Part shown: in pieces, positions 1 to 10,235 of the stretch
Layout: every line of letters begins with the position of its first letter
Numbering within the stretch: the stretch's first letter is position 1
Notes under the pieces: generated by a model
What the model was told of the DNA's origin: nothing
Databases searched by the model: none
Seen by the model: the letters and a program-made list of their open reading frames with translations, nothing else
Origin: Shewanella fodinae
GTDB taxonomy: Bacteria; Pseudomonadota; Gammaproteobacteria; Enterobacterales; Shewanellaceae
Assembly (NCBI RefSeq): GCF_014651955.1
Contig: NZ_BMXW01000015.1
Span: forward strand, 1-64,000
Length of the DNA: 64,000 nt
Reading direction: 5' to 3'
Position numbers and translations under genes: made by a program

Positions 1-137
1 CGGCGCGGAACTCATCGTGGAGCGGTAGGCGAGAGCCTCCAACAGAGACTCCGAATACATTAGCGCAGACCCACCTCGTCATTGAATTTTATGCTTGCAA
101 CAACGAGGCGGACCATACATTTTATTAGCAGAAAACC
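1..137. other. Region downstream of the second EF-G gene, no gene seen
   Basis: This is the 3' side of the minus-strand EF-G gene, at the window edge. No convincing reading frame is visible. An imperfect inverted repeat pairs 71-79 (CCACCTCGT) with 103-111 (ACGAGGCGG), with one mismatch. No T-run follows on the minus strand, so it is not called a terminator. Confidence 0.4.
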
Positions 138-2225
138 TTATTTAGCGGCTTTCTTGGCTTTAGTTTCAGCGATTACTTTCTCTGAAACGTTAGCTGGACA
201 TGGAGAATAATGTGAGAACTCCATGGAGAACTGACCACGACCGGAAGTCATAGTACGCAGGTTACCGATGTAACCGAACATTTCAGCCAATGGCACATCA
301 GCTTTAACGCGTACACCAGTCAGACCAGCTTCCTGATCCTTGATCATGCCGCGACGACGGTTCAAGTCACCGATCACGTCACCGACGTTAGCATCGGGAG
401 TGAACACATCAACCTTCATGATAGGTTCCAGCAGCTGTGGACCTGCTTTTGGCATTGTCTGACGGAAAGCTGCTTTAGCGGCGATTTCAAACGCGATGGC
501 AGAAGAGTCAACAGCGTGGTAAGCACCATCAATCAGTTCGACTTCTACGTCCAGCACAGGGAAGCCTGCCAGCGGGCCTTCTTTCATCATGGATTCAAAA
601 CCAGACTCAACGGCTGGCCAGAATTCACGAGGTACGTTACCGCCCACAACAGAAGATACGAACTTGAAGCCAGTGTTGGCTTCACCTGGTTTGATGCGGT
701 AATCAATCTTACCGTACTGACCAGAACCACCAGACTGTTTCTTGTGGGTGTAGCTATCTTCAACGGCTTTAGTGATTGTTTCACGATAAGCCACCTGTGG
801 TGCACCTACGCTCAGTTCAACACCGTGAGTACGTTTCAGGATGTCGACTTTGATGTCCAGATGCAGTTCACCCATCCCCTTGAGGATGGTGTCACCAGTT
901 TCCTGGTCAGTTTCCACCTGGAATGATGGATCTTCAGCCACCATTTTACCCAGTGCGATACCCAGTTTCTCAGAAGCACCTTTATCCTTCGGAGTCACTG
1001 CGATAGAGATCACTGGATCTGGGAAGATCATAGGTTCCAAAGTACATTCGTGTTTAGGATCACACAGAGTATGACCTGTCTGAACGTTCTTCATACCCAC
1101 TACAGCGATAATATCACCGGCTTGTGCGTAATCGATTTCGCTACGGTCGTTTGCATGCATCATCACCATACGGCCGATACGTTCGGTCTTGCCAGTGGCA
1201 CTGTTCAGTACTGTGTCACCTTTCTTCATCACACCTGAATAGATACGAACGAAGGTCAAGGCACCGAAACGGTCATCCATGATCTTGAATGCCAAAGCGC
1301 GCAGTGGTTCATCCACAGAAACAGTGGCAACTTCGCCAGTTTCTTCACCAGTTTCAGGGTCAGTCAGAGGCTGAGGCACGACTTCAGTTGGTGATGGCAG
1401 GTAATCTACTACCGCATCCAGCAGCAACTGCATCCCTTTATTCTTGAATGCAGAACCACAGAATGTGGGGAAGAATGCCAGATTGATGGTGCCCTTACGG
1501 ATACAACGTTTCAGGTCTTCAACAGAAGGTTCTTCACCTTCCATATAGGCTTCCATCAGATCATCATCTTGCTCAACGGCAGTTTCGATCATCTGTTCAC
1601 GGTATTCTTCAACCAAATCCACCATGTCAGCAGGTACGTCTGTCACAGTGTAGTTTTCTGGCAAACCGGAGTCATCCCACACATAAGCTTTGCGAGTCAA
1701 GACATCGACTACGCCGGTGAACTCATCTTCACGACCGATAGGCAGAGTCATCACCAGTGGAGTTGCTGCTAGAACACGTTTAATCTGACCAACAACACGC
1801 AGGAAGTCTGCACCCATACGGTCCAGTTTGTTTACGAAGATCAGACGCGCTACTTCAGATTCGTTCGCATAACGCCAGTTGGTTTCGGACTGAGGTTCTA
1901 CACCGCCGCTACCACAGAATACGCCAATACCACCGTCCAATACTTTCAGTGAACGATAAACTTCAACGGTGAAGTCAACGTGCCCGGGGGTGTCGATAAC
2001 GTTAAAACGGTGCTCTTTCCAAAAGCAAGTAGTCGCAGCTGACTGAATGGTAATACCACGTTCAGCTTCCTGCTCCATGAAGTCCATGGTTGAAGCGCCA
2101 TCATGTACTTCACCTATTTTATGGATCTTACCAGTGAGTTTCAGGATACGCTCGGTGGTGGTAGTTTTACCCGCATCTACGTGAGCAAAAATACCAATAT
2201 TTCTGTATTTCGATAAGTCAGTCAT
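138..2225 (-). CDS. fusA: Elongation factor G, second (stand-alone) copy
   Basis: Translational GTPase of 695 residues, the usual EF-G length, acting in ribosome translocation or recycling in the cytoplasm. The GTPase domain shows G1 AHVDAGKT (14-21), the switch region around E55-RGIT-60, G3 DTPGH (78-82) and G4 NKLD (132-135). Domains II-V follow without a break. The gene is not flanked by rpsL, rpsG or tufA, so it is not the str-operon copy. NKLD rather than NKMD in G4 and a Cys/Ser-rich stretch near residue 104 (FCGSGG) also suggest the divergent second EF-G (often called fusB or fusA2) known from Shewanella and Vibrio. Whether it specialises in translocation, recycling or stress cannot be decided from sequence. 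The ATG start at 2225 gives the conserved N-terminus. Confidence 0.95.
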   Translation of the reverse strand: MTDLSKYRNIGIFAHVDAGKTTTTERILKLTGKIHKIGEVHDGASTMDFMEQEAERGITIQSAATTCFWKEHRFNVIDTPGHVDFTVEVYRSLKVLDGGIGVFCGSGGVEPQSETNWRYANESEVARLIFVNKLDRMGADFLRVVGQIKRVLAATPLVMTLPIGREDEFTGVVDVLTRKAYVWDDSGLPENYTVTDVPADMVDLVEEYREQMIETAVEQDDDLMEAYMEGEEPSVEDLKRCIRKGTINLAFFPTFCGSAFKNKGMQLLLDAVVDYLPSPTEVVPQPLTDPETGEETGEVATVSVDEPLRALAFKIMDDRFGALTFVRIYSGVMKKGDTVLNSATGKTERIGRMVMMHANDRSEIDYAQAGDIIAVVGMKNVQTGHTLCDPKHECTLEPMIFPDPVISIAVTPKDKGASEKLGIALGKMVAEDPSFQVETDQETGDTILKGMGELHLDIKVDILKRTHGVELSVGAPQVAYRETITKAVEDSYTHKKQSGGSGQYGKIDYRIKPGEANTGFKFVSSVVGGNVPREFWPAVESGFESMMKEGPLAGFPVLDVEVELIDGAYHAVDSSAIAFEIAAKAAFRQTMPKAGPQLLEPIMKVDVFTPDANVGDVIGDLNRRRGMIKDQEAGLTGVRVKADVPLAEMFGYIGNLRTMTSGRGQFSMEFSHYSPCPANVSEKVIAETKAKKAAK

Positions 2226-2661
2226 GATTCAACTTCATTATGAGTTAGTGAATAGGAGACGGAGTATGCCACTTCGTTGCTGCGACAGACGGAACCCCAT
2301 AATTTAAGGCGCGTATTATAACACCGAAATCCCTGTATCCTGCAATGAGGAGTTTCAAATTTCACCAGCGCCTTAAAGACTAGCCCTGACTTTACCCAAA
2401 TAACTATAAAAAATAGTTTATTTTTATGTAGTTAGCTTTATTTTGAAAACACAGAAATACGGATGTACTTACAGCCACATCCCATATTCCCGCAAATAAT
2501 GGAAACTTTTATGACATTTTTTGCCAGAACTGCCGTAATCCTGACAAACAAAAGGGTGAGGTTAACGCTCATTGACGAAACAGATGATAGTCAACAAAGA
2601 TAGCCAAGCTAGTCATCAGACAAAGAAGCCCGCAACTGCGGGCTTCTTTAACAACACTTTT
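2226..2661. other. Intergenic region between the carboxylase and EF-G genes
   Basis: About 436 bases without a convincing gene. It must hold the promoter of the EF-G gene near its left end and the terminator of the carboxylase gene near its right end (annotated separately). The middle (about 2400-2460) is AT-rich. I see no other feature. Confidence 0.6.
2622..2649 (-). terminator. Rho-independent terminator of the carboxylase gene
   Basis: Perfect 12-bp stem, AAAGAAGCCCGC (2622-2633) with GCGGGCTTCTTT (2638-2649), and a 4-base loop. It lies 12 bases beyond the stop codon of the minus-strand carboxylase. Stem ends rich in A and T give a U-rich tail in either direction. Confidence 0.88.
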
Positions 2662-5600
2662 TTACTCGTCAACCGGTGATACGACGAACAACAAATCCCC
2701 TTGGGAAACCTGCTGCCCATTGCCATTAAGAATACGCTCAATACGGTATTTCTTGTCTTCCGGATACAAGACAGCGCCTTTGCGGTTGAAACCGGCCAGC
2801 GTCATTTGCGAGAACATCTTCATCGCTTCAGTCAGCGCCAGTGTCTGCTCAACAGTGACGATGTCACCTTCTTTGACAAAATCGGCTTCACCGGGGGCAG
2901 GAGAGGTATAGAAAATACCAGCACCCTGCGCTAGCACTTTCAATTCATTGGATTCACCAACACGCAAAGATGCAGTATCCACCTTCTGAGTTTCAGCCGC
3001 CGCTTCCATTTCTGCAATCAGTGCCGGAATATCCAATTCAGCCATCAGGCGTGGCAGATAGTTAGTATCATAGACACCATCACGGAAAGTACGATCACTG
3101 AGGATGCGTTTTAGCAATGGAATGTTAGTTGCAATACCCTTGATCACGACCCGATCCAGATAATCCAACATCTTGTTGATGGTGTCTTCACGGTCTTCAC
3201 CATGAACAATGATTTGAGCAATCAGGCTGTCATAGTACGGTGAAACTTCTTTACCTTCAGCCGCGATGGAGATCACTTCTACATTATCTTGTGGCGGCAA
3301 GACACACTCACTGATTAGGCCTGGATTTGGCACCAACTGTAATACACCGTGGCTGTCCAACGCCGCTTTTTCTGCGGTCACGCGCACTTCAATGGCGTAG
3401 CCCAGCTCTTTTGGCTGCAGTTTCTCGATAGACCGACCCGCAGCAATATCGAACTGTGCACTGACAATATCGATGCCAGATGTGACTTCGGTGACAGGAT
3501 GTTCCACCTGCAAACGAGTATTCATCTCCATGAAATAGACTTCGTTAGCATCTAAGTTGTAGATGTACTCTACAGTACCGGCACCGGTGTAATCAGTTGC
3601 GTTACCCAAAGCTTCAGTGTATTTCATCACCTTTTGCTTCAGTTCTTCCGGCAACATGGTAGAACCTGATTCTTCAATCACCTTCTGGTTATTGCGCTGT
3701 ACTGAACAGTCGCGGATCCCCAACACTTTGGTATTACCAAAACGGTCACGCAGTAACTGCACTTCGATGTGACGCAGTGAGGTGACGTATTTTTCCAGGT
3801 ATAGATCGCCGTTACCAAAGGCGGCAGCCGCTTCTGTCGAGGTTTTCTGGAACAGACCTATCATCTCTTCAGGACGACGTACGACCTGAATACCCTTACC
3901 ACCCCCACCTTGTACGGCTTTCAGCAGTACCGGATAACCAATTTCACTGGCAACATTTACCGCCTGCTCGGCATTGGTCAGAATACCATGTGAACCCGGC
4001 ACCACTGGCACATTCTGGGACTGTGAGGTTTTAATTGCATTGGATTTGTTACCCATAGTCGTCATGGAGTTGACGCTAGGACCCACGAAATTCACGCCAT
4101 TATTAACACACAATGCAGCAAACTGCGGACTTTCAGAAAGGAAGCCAATCCCTGGGTGCAACGCATCCACTTTCTCGTAATCCGCCACACGCAATACGGA
4201 ATAAGCATTGAGGTAAGATTCATCTGAAGTGTTACCACCAAGACATACCAGCTTATCGTTTTCATTCAGCATCTCTGCCGGAACAGCGGTCATATCAGGA
4301 TCGGATGCCACCAGCACCACATTGATATTGTTATCATGCGCCTTGCGGATCAGTTTAACGGCAGTACAACCACGGGCGTGGATCAATACTTTATTGATCG
4401 GCTTCATCAGTGCGCGCGGGTCATCTTGGACGATCTCATCTGCGCTCGTTTCGTGGGTGGTTGCGACCAAAGAGGACAAGGCACCAGAAATGACATCTTC
4501 GACGCTCTCTGTTGGCATCGGCATTAACGGATCAATGCTTTGCAACTGTTCATCCAAGCTATCGCTGAACGGATTGCTCACCAGGCCGTTCATCGCCCCA
4601 GGGACTTTCGACAGATAGTTTGACAAAGTAGCGGTTGATGGCAGATAAGCGGGAACCACCATCTGACCAGCAAATGGCATATTAGTACCCGACATATAAT
4701 ATGTCTGCACCAACGGGTGAGTCACAAAAGAAGCCTGCGCACCACCGGTACAGTCGCCGAAACCAAACATTAGGACTGGCAGTTCATTATCACGGATGAA
4801 GCGGGTCAGACGATCATTCACTACCGCCATAGAAAATAGTGCGGCAGCCCCTTCTTTGGTCTGCATGCCTCCGGAGCTGATAAAACAGATCACCGGCATT
4901 TGGCGTTTAGCACACTCAATCAGCAGCGCCGAGAATTTTTCGGCACTGGCCATATCGAATGCGCCAGCCTGAAATGCAGTATTGGATACGGCGACACCGA
5001 CACGAATCTTCTTACCGTTATGGTTGAAATTTGCTAAACCGGTGATTAACCCACAGGGACGAATGCCTTTATCCAAGGCATCTTCAATAGATAAACGGAA
5101 ACCGGGGAAATTCAGCGAATTGGCGGTCATCTTATCACCGTTGAGTTCATCAAACTTACTGAAGAACTTATCGATGATATTATTCCACGTCATATTGCCG
5201 GCTTTCTTCTCTTCACGCAGCACCTTCTGGATCAGCAGATCCTGATAGCCCATAGTGAGGCGGTTCCAGAAATCTTTGCGACGGCCAATACGTACCGGGT
5301 TGATAGCGCCAGTGTACTGAGTGTTGTCATCCTCGCTGTCGAAATACTCAGGCAACAAACGCTCAAAGAAGTAGGTCAAGACCACAAATAAACTGTTGTT
5401 CAACTGTGGGAAGCCAACACTTTTCCACTGTTCGGTCTTAGTGAGCAATTCGGCACGGTTGGACTGAGACATAAAATATTTCAGCCACTTATAGAACTTG
5501 CTCTTATCATTAGCGGTATCTTGGGTCGAAATCGCACGGTCGATAGACTTATGCAGCAAACCGTCCACCGATGCACGAGACAAACTCTTGTTCATCATGG

Positions 5601-7221
5601 CTTCTTTTGCAATAGACGCCAAGTTACCGACGACATTGTCGTACAATGCGTTGAAGATCAGGATGTTGTAACATTGCCAGATAAAGTCTTCACGCAACTC
5701 TTCATTTACGACCACATCCAGCAACGTCAGTTGATTTAATTCCGGCCACGGAGTCTGAGTCACTTCTGCTGGCAGCGTTTCCAGATAATGGATCAAGCCT
5801 TTGAAGTTGTTGGCAGCATTACTCTTCCAGCGGTGATACAAGCTCCAACCGATATTGAACAACAGCGCCTTACGGGCTTTTTTATAGTTCTCTTTCGGTT
5901 CACCCAAAATCAAGCGTGTCAGCATGTTACGTTCTGTGGAAATATCATCACGCTTGGCAATGAAATTATTCCACAACTTAGCGAGCTCTTCGTCGTATAC
6001 CAGTTTGTCTGGATTCGATAACCAAGATTGGAACACCTTTTCCTGTTCTTTCTGGATACGCGCCCGTAGATCGCCTTCGGGCACACTGACCTTCGACAGA
6101 CGGCCATATTGTTCCATCGAAATAGAATGAATACGGCTGCGCGCAGTCAGATAGCGCAAATAACGGTAAGCACTGCCAAACAGGTTAAGATGCATTGTCG
6201 GGCTGCTGGCCAGTGACATATGTACGGCGTTTTCCAGCGCCTGCAAGTTTTTTGAAGGGTATAAGAAACGGTTAAGGCTACGTTTGTAGTGCTCACGCAG
6301 ATCTTCTGACTCTTTTACAAAAGCAACCGCTGCGCGCTCTACCGCTTCGATACCACTGATGATAGCGCGGCGCAAATTATGCTGGCGCTCATCGCGATCT
6401 GATGGCGAGAAATCGATAATGCCGTCAATACAACCGGTGGTGTATAGCTCTTCCGGCGACACCCCAACGGATTTAGCACATTCCTGCCAGGAAAGGTTGT
6501 ATTTACGAGCAATACTCTGCAACCCTTGGGGCTGGATAGTGTTGAAAATACCGTCTCGCACCGACAACAAGATGTTTGCAGCAGCCAAGGGAATTGCCCC
6601 ACCGGAATAACCGGCACCAATGACAATACCAATGGTTGGCACGTCCACGTTGGCGCTTTCTGCTATCGCACGGGAGATTGAATGAGCCTGATTATGGCTG
6701 TTAGCCAGTTCACCGGCATCAGCCCCCGGAGTGTCGATGAAGTATACAATTGGCATCGACAGTTCAGCGAAATGACGAATAGCTTCACAACACATTAGAT
6801 GATGTTCAGGCATCCAAGCGCCATTTGCAGTAGTACGTTCTTGGGCAATAAAGCCGACGCGGCGGCTGCGGCCACCAAAATTCAGTTCAACTTCTGCGGA
6901 ATAGAAAGGTCCATTGTGTTTTTCAACAATCATCTTACCTTTCAGATCGGCAATAATACGTTTGGCACCGGGACGATTTTTGTCCAGAGTCGGCTGGATT
7001 ACCTTGGCAACGTAGCCATCCACGTCCAGCTGCGCCAGTGTCTTGAGATTGCTTTGGATGTCATCGTCATCCAACAGTCCGTTGATTTCGTCAGACAGAC
7101 TTTGCTTACTATGCTCGGGAAATAGAGAGAAGTCCTTGGCCAGATGTTCTGCATGTAAAAACAATGGATCCGGCGCTTGGGCTTGAGTCGAGTTTTCGGG
7201 CTGCTTATTGGTGCTCATCAA
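2662..7221 (-). CDS. Single-chain acetyl-CoA carboxylase: two carboxyltransferase halves, biotin carboxylase and biotinyl domain
   Basis: A 1519-residue protein predicted to carry all activities of a biotin-dependent acyl-CoA carboxylase, probably making malonyl-CoA. Order: an AccA-like carboxyltransferase half (about 60-300, IDTPGADAG and GAGYSGGA near 205); a long linker of unassigned sequence (about 320-680); an AccD-like half (about 690-910, SGGMQTKEG near 785); biotin carboxylase from about 939, with the ATP-grasp glycine loop QGGGGKGI and NTRLQVEHP; and a C-terminal biotinyl domain with AMKM, biotinylated Lys1468. The zinc-ribbon cysteines of AccD are not seen. Alpha-before-beta order differs from eukaryotic ACC, where the carboxyltransferase is C-terminal. 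The normal accBC and accAD genes would be expected elsewhere, so this is probably a second carboxylase. The substrate (acetyl- or another acyl-CoA) is an inference. A LysR gene is divergent upstream. Confidence 0.9.
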   Translation of the reverse strand: MMSTNKQPENSTQAQAPDPLFLHAEHLAKDFSLFPEHSKQSLSDEINGLLDDDDIQSNLKTLAQLDVDGYVAKVIQPTLDKNRPGAKRIIADLKGKMIVEKHNGPFYSAEVELNFGGRSRRVGFIAQERTTANGAWMPEHHLMCCEAIRHFAELSMPIVYFIDTPGADAGELANSHNQAHSISRAIAESANVDVPTIGIVIGAGYSGGAIPLAAANILLSVRDGIFNTIQPQGLQSIARKYNLSWQECAKSVGVSPEELYTTGCIDGIIDFSPSDRDERQHNLRRAIISGIEAVERAAVAFVKESEDLREHYKRSLNRFLYPSKNLQALENAVHMSLASSPTMHLNLFGSAYRYLRYLTARSRIHSISMEQYGRLSKVSVPEGDLRARIQKEQEKVFQSWLSNPDKLVYDEELAKLWNNFIAKRDDISTERNMLTRLILGEPKENYKKARKALLFNIGWSLYHRWKSNAANNFKGLIHYLETLPAEVTQTPWPELNQLTLLDVVVNEELREDFIWQCYNILIFNALYDNVVGNLASIAKEAMMNKSLSRASVDGLLHKSIDRAISTQDTANDKSKFYKWLKYFMSQSNRAELLTKTEQWKSVGFPQLNNSLFVVLTYFFERLLPEYFDSEDDNTQYTGAINPVRIGRRKDFWNRLTMGYQDLLIQKVLREEKKAGNMTWNNIIDKFFSKFDELNGDKMTANSLNFPGFRLSIEDALDKGIRPCGLITGLANFNHNGKKIRVGVAVSNTAFQAGAFDMASAEKFSALLIECAKRQMPVICFISSGGMQTKEGAAALFSMAVVNDRLTRFIRDNELPVLMFGFGDCTGGAQASFVTHPLVQTYYMSGTNMPFAGQMVVPAYLPSTATLSNYLSKVPGAMNGLVSNPFSDSLDEQLQSIDPLMPMPTESVEDVISGALSSLVATTHETSADEIVQDDPRALMKPINKVLIHARGCTAVKLIRKAHDNNINVVLVASDPDMTAVPAEMLNENDKLVCLGGNTSDESYLNAYSVLRVADYEKVDALHPGIGFLSESPQFAALCVNNGVNFVGPSVNSMTTMGNKSNAIKTSQSQNVPVVPGSHGILTNAEQAVNVASEIGYPVLLKAVQGGGGKGIQVVRRPEEMIGLFQKTSTEAAAAFGNGDLYLEKYVTSLRHIEVQLLRDRFGNTKVLGIRDCSVQRNNQKVIEESGSTMLPEELKQKVMKYTEALGNATDYTGAGTVEYIYNLDANEVYFMEMNTRLQVEHPVTEVTSGIDIVSAQFDIAAGRSIEKLQPKELGYAIEVRVTAEKAALDSHGVLQLVPNPGLISECVLPPQDNVEVISIAAEGKEVSPYYDSLIAQIIVHGEDREDTINKMLDYLDRVVIKGIATNIPLLKRILSDRTFRDGVYDTNYLPRLMAELDIPALIAEMEAAAETQKVDTASLRVGESNELKVLAQGAGIFYTSPAPGEADFVKEGDIVTVEQTLALTEAMKMFSQMTLAGFNRKGAVLYPEDKKYRIERILNGNGQQVSQGDLLFVVSPVDE

Positions 7222-7269
7222 AAAGATCCTCTGCTAAGCCTCTAAATTATATATGTACAGCCGCTAAAT

Positions 7270-7282
7270 ATAACTTTGTTAT
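7270..7282. promoter_or_regulatory. Small dyad in the carboxylase/LysR divergent promoter region
   Basis: ATAAC-TTT-GTTAT, a perfect 5-bp dyad with a 3-base spacer, sits midway in the 124-base gap between the two divergent starts. Such T-N11-A-like dyads are typical LysR-type regulator sites, so it is a candidate operator for the adjacent regulator. The short arms make this weak evidence. Confidence 0.3.
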
Positions 7283-7345
7283 CAGCTGAATTACCATTAA
7301 ACTGCCTTGGACGCTTTGTTCCATTTTTGAGACAGTCAGAAAAAT

Positions 7346-8257
7346 ATGCCAGATTTGAATGGGATGCTGCTATTTGCTGCAGTGGTCAGAGCAGAAGGTT
7401 TCTCCCAAGCAGCACGTGATACCGGGCTACCCAAATCCACCATCAGCCGCAAAATCGCTCAGCTCGAACAGGAGCTTGGCGTGCGCCTGCTGCAACGTAA
7501 TACCCGCTCAATCAGTCTGACGCAGGTTGGCGCTTTATTCTACCAGCATTGCCAGACAATCTGTAATGAAGTTGAAGCAGCGCAGGCGACCATTGAAAAC
7601 ACCCACAATGACGTATCTGGACTGTTACGCATTGCCATTCCTGTATCTTTCAGCCAAGAAGTCATCGCCAACCTCTGCAGTGGCTTTATGCGCTTATATC
7701 CGGCAGTGGAACTAGATGTACAGTTCACGGATGGTGAGGTGGGATTGGTAGGTGAAGGTTATGATATCGCCATCAAATATGGCCCACTGCAGTCCTCTGA
7801 CATGGTCGCCCGTCTTTTATTTGAACGTCAGCCCATACTGGTTGCCAGCCCCGGTTATCTCAAAGCTCATGGCACGCCAGCCACCCCCAAGGATTTGGCA
7901 CAGCACGATGGAATTCTGATGGGCACGCTGCGTTCAGCGCCCATCTGGCCGCTAGGGAAAGGCAACCGCAAGACGATGGCGAGTTTTCGGCGTAAAGCCC
8001 GAGTCAACAGCGCCGCCATGGTGAAACAACTTGCGTTGGATGACTTTGGTATTGCCATGGTCTCTCACGCTGTGTGTAAAAATGAACTGGCACGCGGCGC
8101 GTTAGTGCCACTGTTACAGGAATGGCCAATCGAGCCCTTCAAAGTTTATGGGGTATATTCCAGCCGTCGCCAACTGGCAACCAATATCAGCGTGTTCTTG
8201 GATTTCTTTACCAAACGTTTTAATAGCCAAGAGTCACTGCAGTCACTAATGGTATAA
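7346..8257 (+). CDS. LysR-family transcriptional regulator
   Basis: A 303-residue LTTR of normal length. It has an N-terminal winged helix-turn-helix (about 1-60, with FSQAARDTGLPKSTISRKI), a linker helix and a C-terminal effector-binding domain of the CrgA/YafC-like type. It is divergent from the fused carboxylase, with 124 bases between the starts. By the usual LysR arrangement it may control the carboxylase and itself. The effector is unknown. The ATG is preceded by an AGACAGTCAGAAA stretch with a weak ribosome site. Confidence 0.85.
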   Translation: MPDLNGMLLFAAVVRAEGFSQAARDTGLPKSTISRKIAQLEQELGVRLLQRNTRSISLTQVGALFYQHCQTICNEVEAAQATIENTHNDVSGLLRIAIPVSFSQEVIANLCSGFMRLYPAVELDVQFTDGEVGLVGEGYDIAIKYGPLQSSDMVARLLFERQPILVASPGYLKAHGTPATPKDLAQHDGILMGTLRSAPIWPLGKGNRKTMASFRRKARVNSAAMVKQLALDDFGIAMVSHAVCKNELARGALVPLLQEWPIEPFKVYGVYSSRRQLATNISVFLDFFTKRFNSQESLQSLMV

Positions 8258-8374
8258 GTTGTTAGTCAGTCATGGAAAATCCTGATGTTTTGTTGGCGCT
8301 CGTCTGTGACTGGTGCATACTTAATTTCAATGATTAGATCACTGACTTATAACAATATATTCAAAGGAACTGTC

Positions 8375-9523
8375 ATGTTAAAGCTCTGCCCCACCCTTGG
8401 CCTGCTGACTGCGTTATTGTTGCCATTGTCGGTGACTGCTGGTGTTGAAGAAGATCGACTGCCAAAAGCCGAACAAGCCATGCCTGATGTCATCAGCCGC
8501 TATAGCGCCATTGTTAATGATTTAAGTGATAAATATCAGCGGCAGAAAGACGAGTTAAAAGTCACGCAGATGGTCGCCCACGAAGGACAACGTTTATGGC
8601 AGCAAGCGGTTCGAGATGTCAGCTCTGGTCATTATGATGATCGCTCGTTGTACTGGAGTCGACTACAGATGCGCACGTTGCTGCAACAGCAACAACCAGC
8701 ATTCGGTATCGCTGACTGGCAGCGCGAGATCCTAACTAAAGCGGTTGAAAAAGCCTCTCGCGGTTTCAGCGACATCAATTACGCCGATGATGCCCAGATT
8801 AAAATTCTGCTGACTGGCTTTGATCCTTTCTTCCTAGATCGTCATATTGAGCAAAGCAATCCTTCCGGAATGGCAGCATTGGCATTGGACGGCTACCGTT
8901 TTCAAGTCAATGGTAAGCAGGTACAGATAGAAACGGTGATGATCCCGGTGCGTTTTGCTGATTTTGATGCCGGCATTATCGAATCACTGTTAACGCCAGT
9001 CTATCGAGACAATCGCGTCAATATGGTTGTCACCGTCAGTATGGGGCGCAACGATTTTGATATTGAACGTTTTCCTGGCCGTAACCGTTCAGCCAAAGCA
9101 CCAGATAACCGCAATGTCATGACCGGTGCAGACAAAGAACATCCGCAGCCACCGAAACTGGATGGCAAGGCGCTGAATGGGCCTGAATTTGTTGAATTTT
9201 CACTCCCCGTTGCCGCCATTCAAGCGGTGAAGGGACAGTGGAAAATCAATGATAACCACACAGTCACAACCTTGCAGCGAGGCACGTTTGTCGCCAATAG
9301 CCTAAGTGAATTGCAAAACAGCACCGCGGTTGAAGGTTCCGGTGGTGGGTATCTGTCCAATGAAATATCGTACCGAGCCATATTACTGCAACAGCAACTG
9401 GGTAGCCGTATCGCTACAGGACATATTCATACACCACGACTGGCGGGTTACGATGCTCAGACAGAACAACAGATGATCGTTCAGCTCAAAGCCATGTTGA
9501 CGGCAGCGGCGGCCACATTGTAG
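8375..9523 (+). CDS. Exported pyroglutamyl-peptidase-like protein with Ser in place of the catalytic Cys
   Basis: 382 residues from the ATG at 8375, chosen because AAAGGAAC lies just upstream and a signal peptide follows at once (MLKLCPT through VTAG, about 20 residues). An upstream extension to 8285 has neither. After a helical region of unknown role (about 25-140), a peptidase C15 (pyrrolidone-carboxyl peptidase) fold begins with ILLTGFDPF and NPSG. The GRNDFDIER stretch carries the expected Glu region. The family Cys position reads GYLSNE, giving Ser328. The His is His352 in GHIHTP. The 24-residue Ser-His spacing equals the Cys144-His168 spacing of the Bacillus enzyme. Activity as a classic cysteine peptidase is therefore doubtful. 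A periplasmic location is inferred. Confidence 0.78.
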   Translation: MLKLCPTLGLLTALLLPLSVTAGVEEDRLPKAEQAMPDVISRYSAIVNDLSDKYQRQKDELKVTQMVAHEGQRLWQQAVRDVSSGHYDDRSLYWSRLQMRTLLQQQQPAFGIADWQREILTKAVEKASRGFSDINYADDAQIKILLTGFDPFFLDRHIEQSNPSGMAALALDGYRFQVNGKQVQIETVMIPVRFADFDAGIIESLLTPVYRDNRVNMVVTVSMGRNDFDIERFPGRNRSAKAPDNRNVMTGADKEHPQPPKLDGKALNGPEFVEFSLPVAAIQAVKGQWKINDNHTVTTLQRGTFVANSLSELQNSTAVEGSGGGYLSNEISYRAILLQQQLGSRIATGHIHTPRLAGYDAQTEQQMIVQLKAMLTAAAATL

Positions 9524-9582
9524 TTTTACCTAAGATGCGGGCGCAGCCCGCGTAATATTTCTGAGTGCGGTACCTGTAGTTT

Positions 9583-10125
9583 ATGTGGCATATCTTTTCC
9601 AACCGATCCCCACAGGTGGTTGTTGCAGCAACCACCGCTGTGTTATCAGCGCTTGAGCAGCAACTGCTGCAAGCCGTCGAGCAATGTTATCAATTAGCAG
9701 AAAAGCACTTACAGCGCAGCTTCCCGCGACCGCAAGTAAACTTCAAGCTCAGAGGCAAGGCCGCGGGTACCGCACATCTGCAACTGAACAAGCTGAGATT
9801 TCATCCGGTATTGCTCAGAGAAAATCCTGAAGCATTTATTCGGGAAGTAGTACCGCATGAAATCTGCCATCTGTTGTGTTACCAACTTTATGGCAAAGTC
9901 AAACCCCACGGCGCCGAATGGAAACAACTGATGCAGCAGATTTTTCACTTGCCAGGTAAGACTACACATCAGTTTGACACAACCTCGGTGACCCCCAAGG
10001 GTAAGCGTTATCACTGCGCATGTGGTGATATTGAGCTAACATTGCGCCGCCACAATAAAATCGTTCGTGGACAAGCACGTTACCGCTGCCGCAGTTGTGG
10101 GCAATGGTTGCAACCGGCGGCATAG
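9583..10125 (+). CDS. sprT: SprT-family zinc metalloprotease-like protein
   Basis: 180 residues, slightly longer than E. coli SprT (165). It has the HEICH zinc motif (HExxH) with HGAEW downstream supplying the third ligand region, then a C-terminal zinc ribbon (CACG and CRSCG). It is predicted cytoplasmic. The SprT fold is shared with eukaryotic SPRTN DNA-protein crosslink proteases, but the bacterial role is poorly defined. The ATG at 9583 lacks a strong ribosome site, so a shorter start is possible. SprT precedes EndA here, as in many gammaproteobacteria. Confidence 0.9.
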   Translation: MWHIFSNRSPQVVVAATTAVLSALEQQLLQAVEQCYQLAEKHLQRSFPRPQVNFKLRGKAAGTAHLQLNKLRFHPVLLRENPEAFIREVVPHEICHLLCYQLYGKVKPHGAEWKQLMQQIFHLPGKTTHQFDTTSVTPKGKRYHCACGDIELTLRRHNKIVRGQARYRCRSCGQWLQPAA

Positions 10126-10235
10126 TGCAGCCAATTGCCAATAACCACAGCTTCTTTTACTATCTGCGCCACTATTACAAGCCCGAGTTAGTTACATCAC
10201 GCTCTGGCATTAAGCGGTACTTTTAGGGGAACAGA

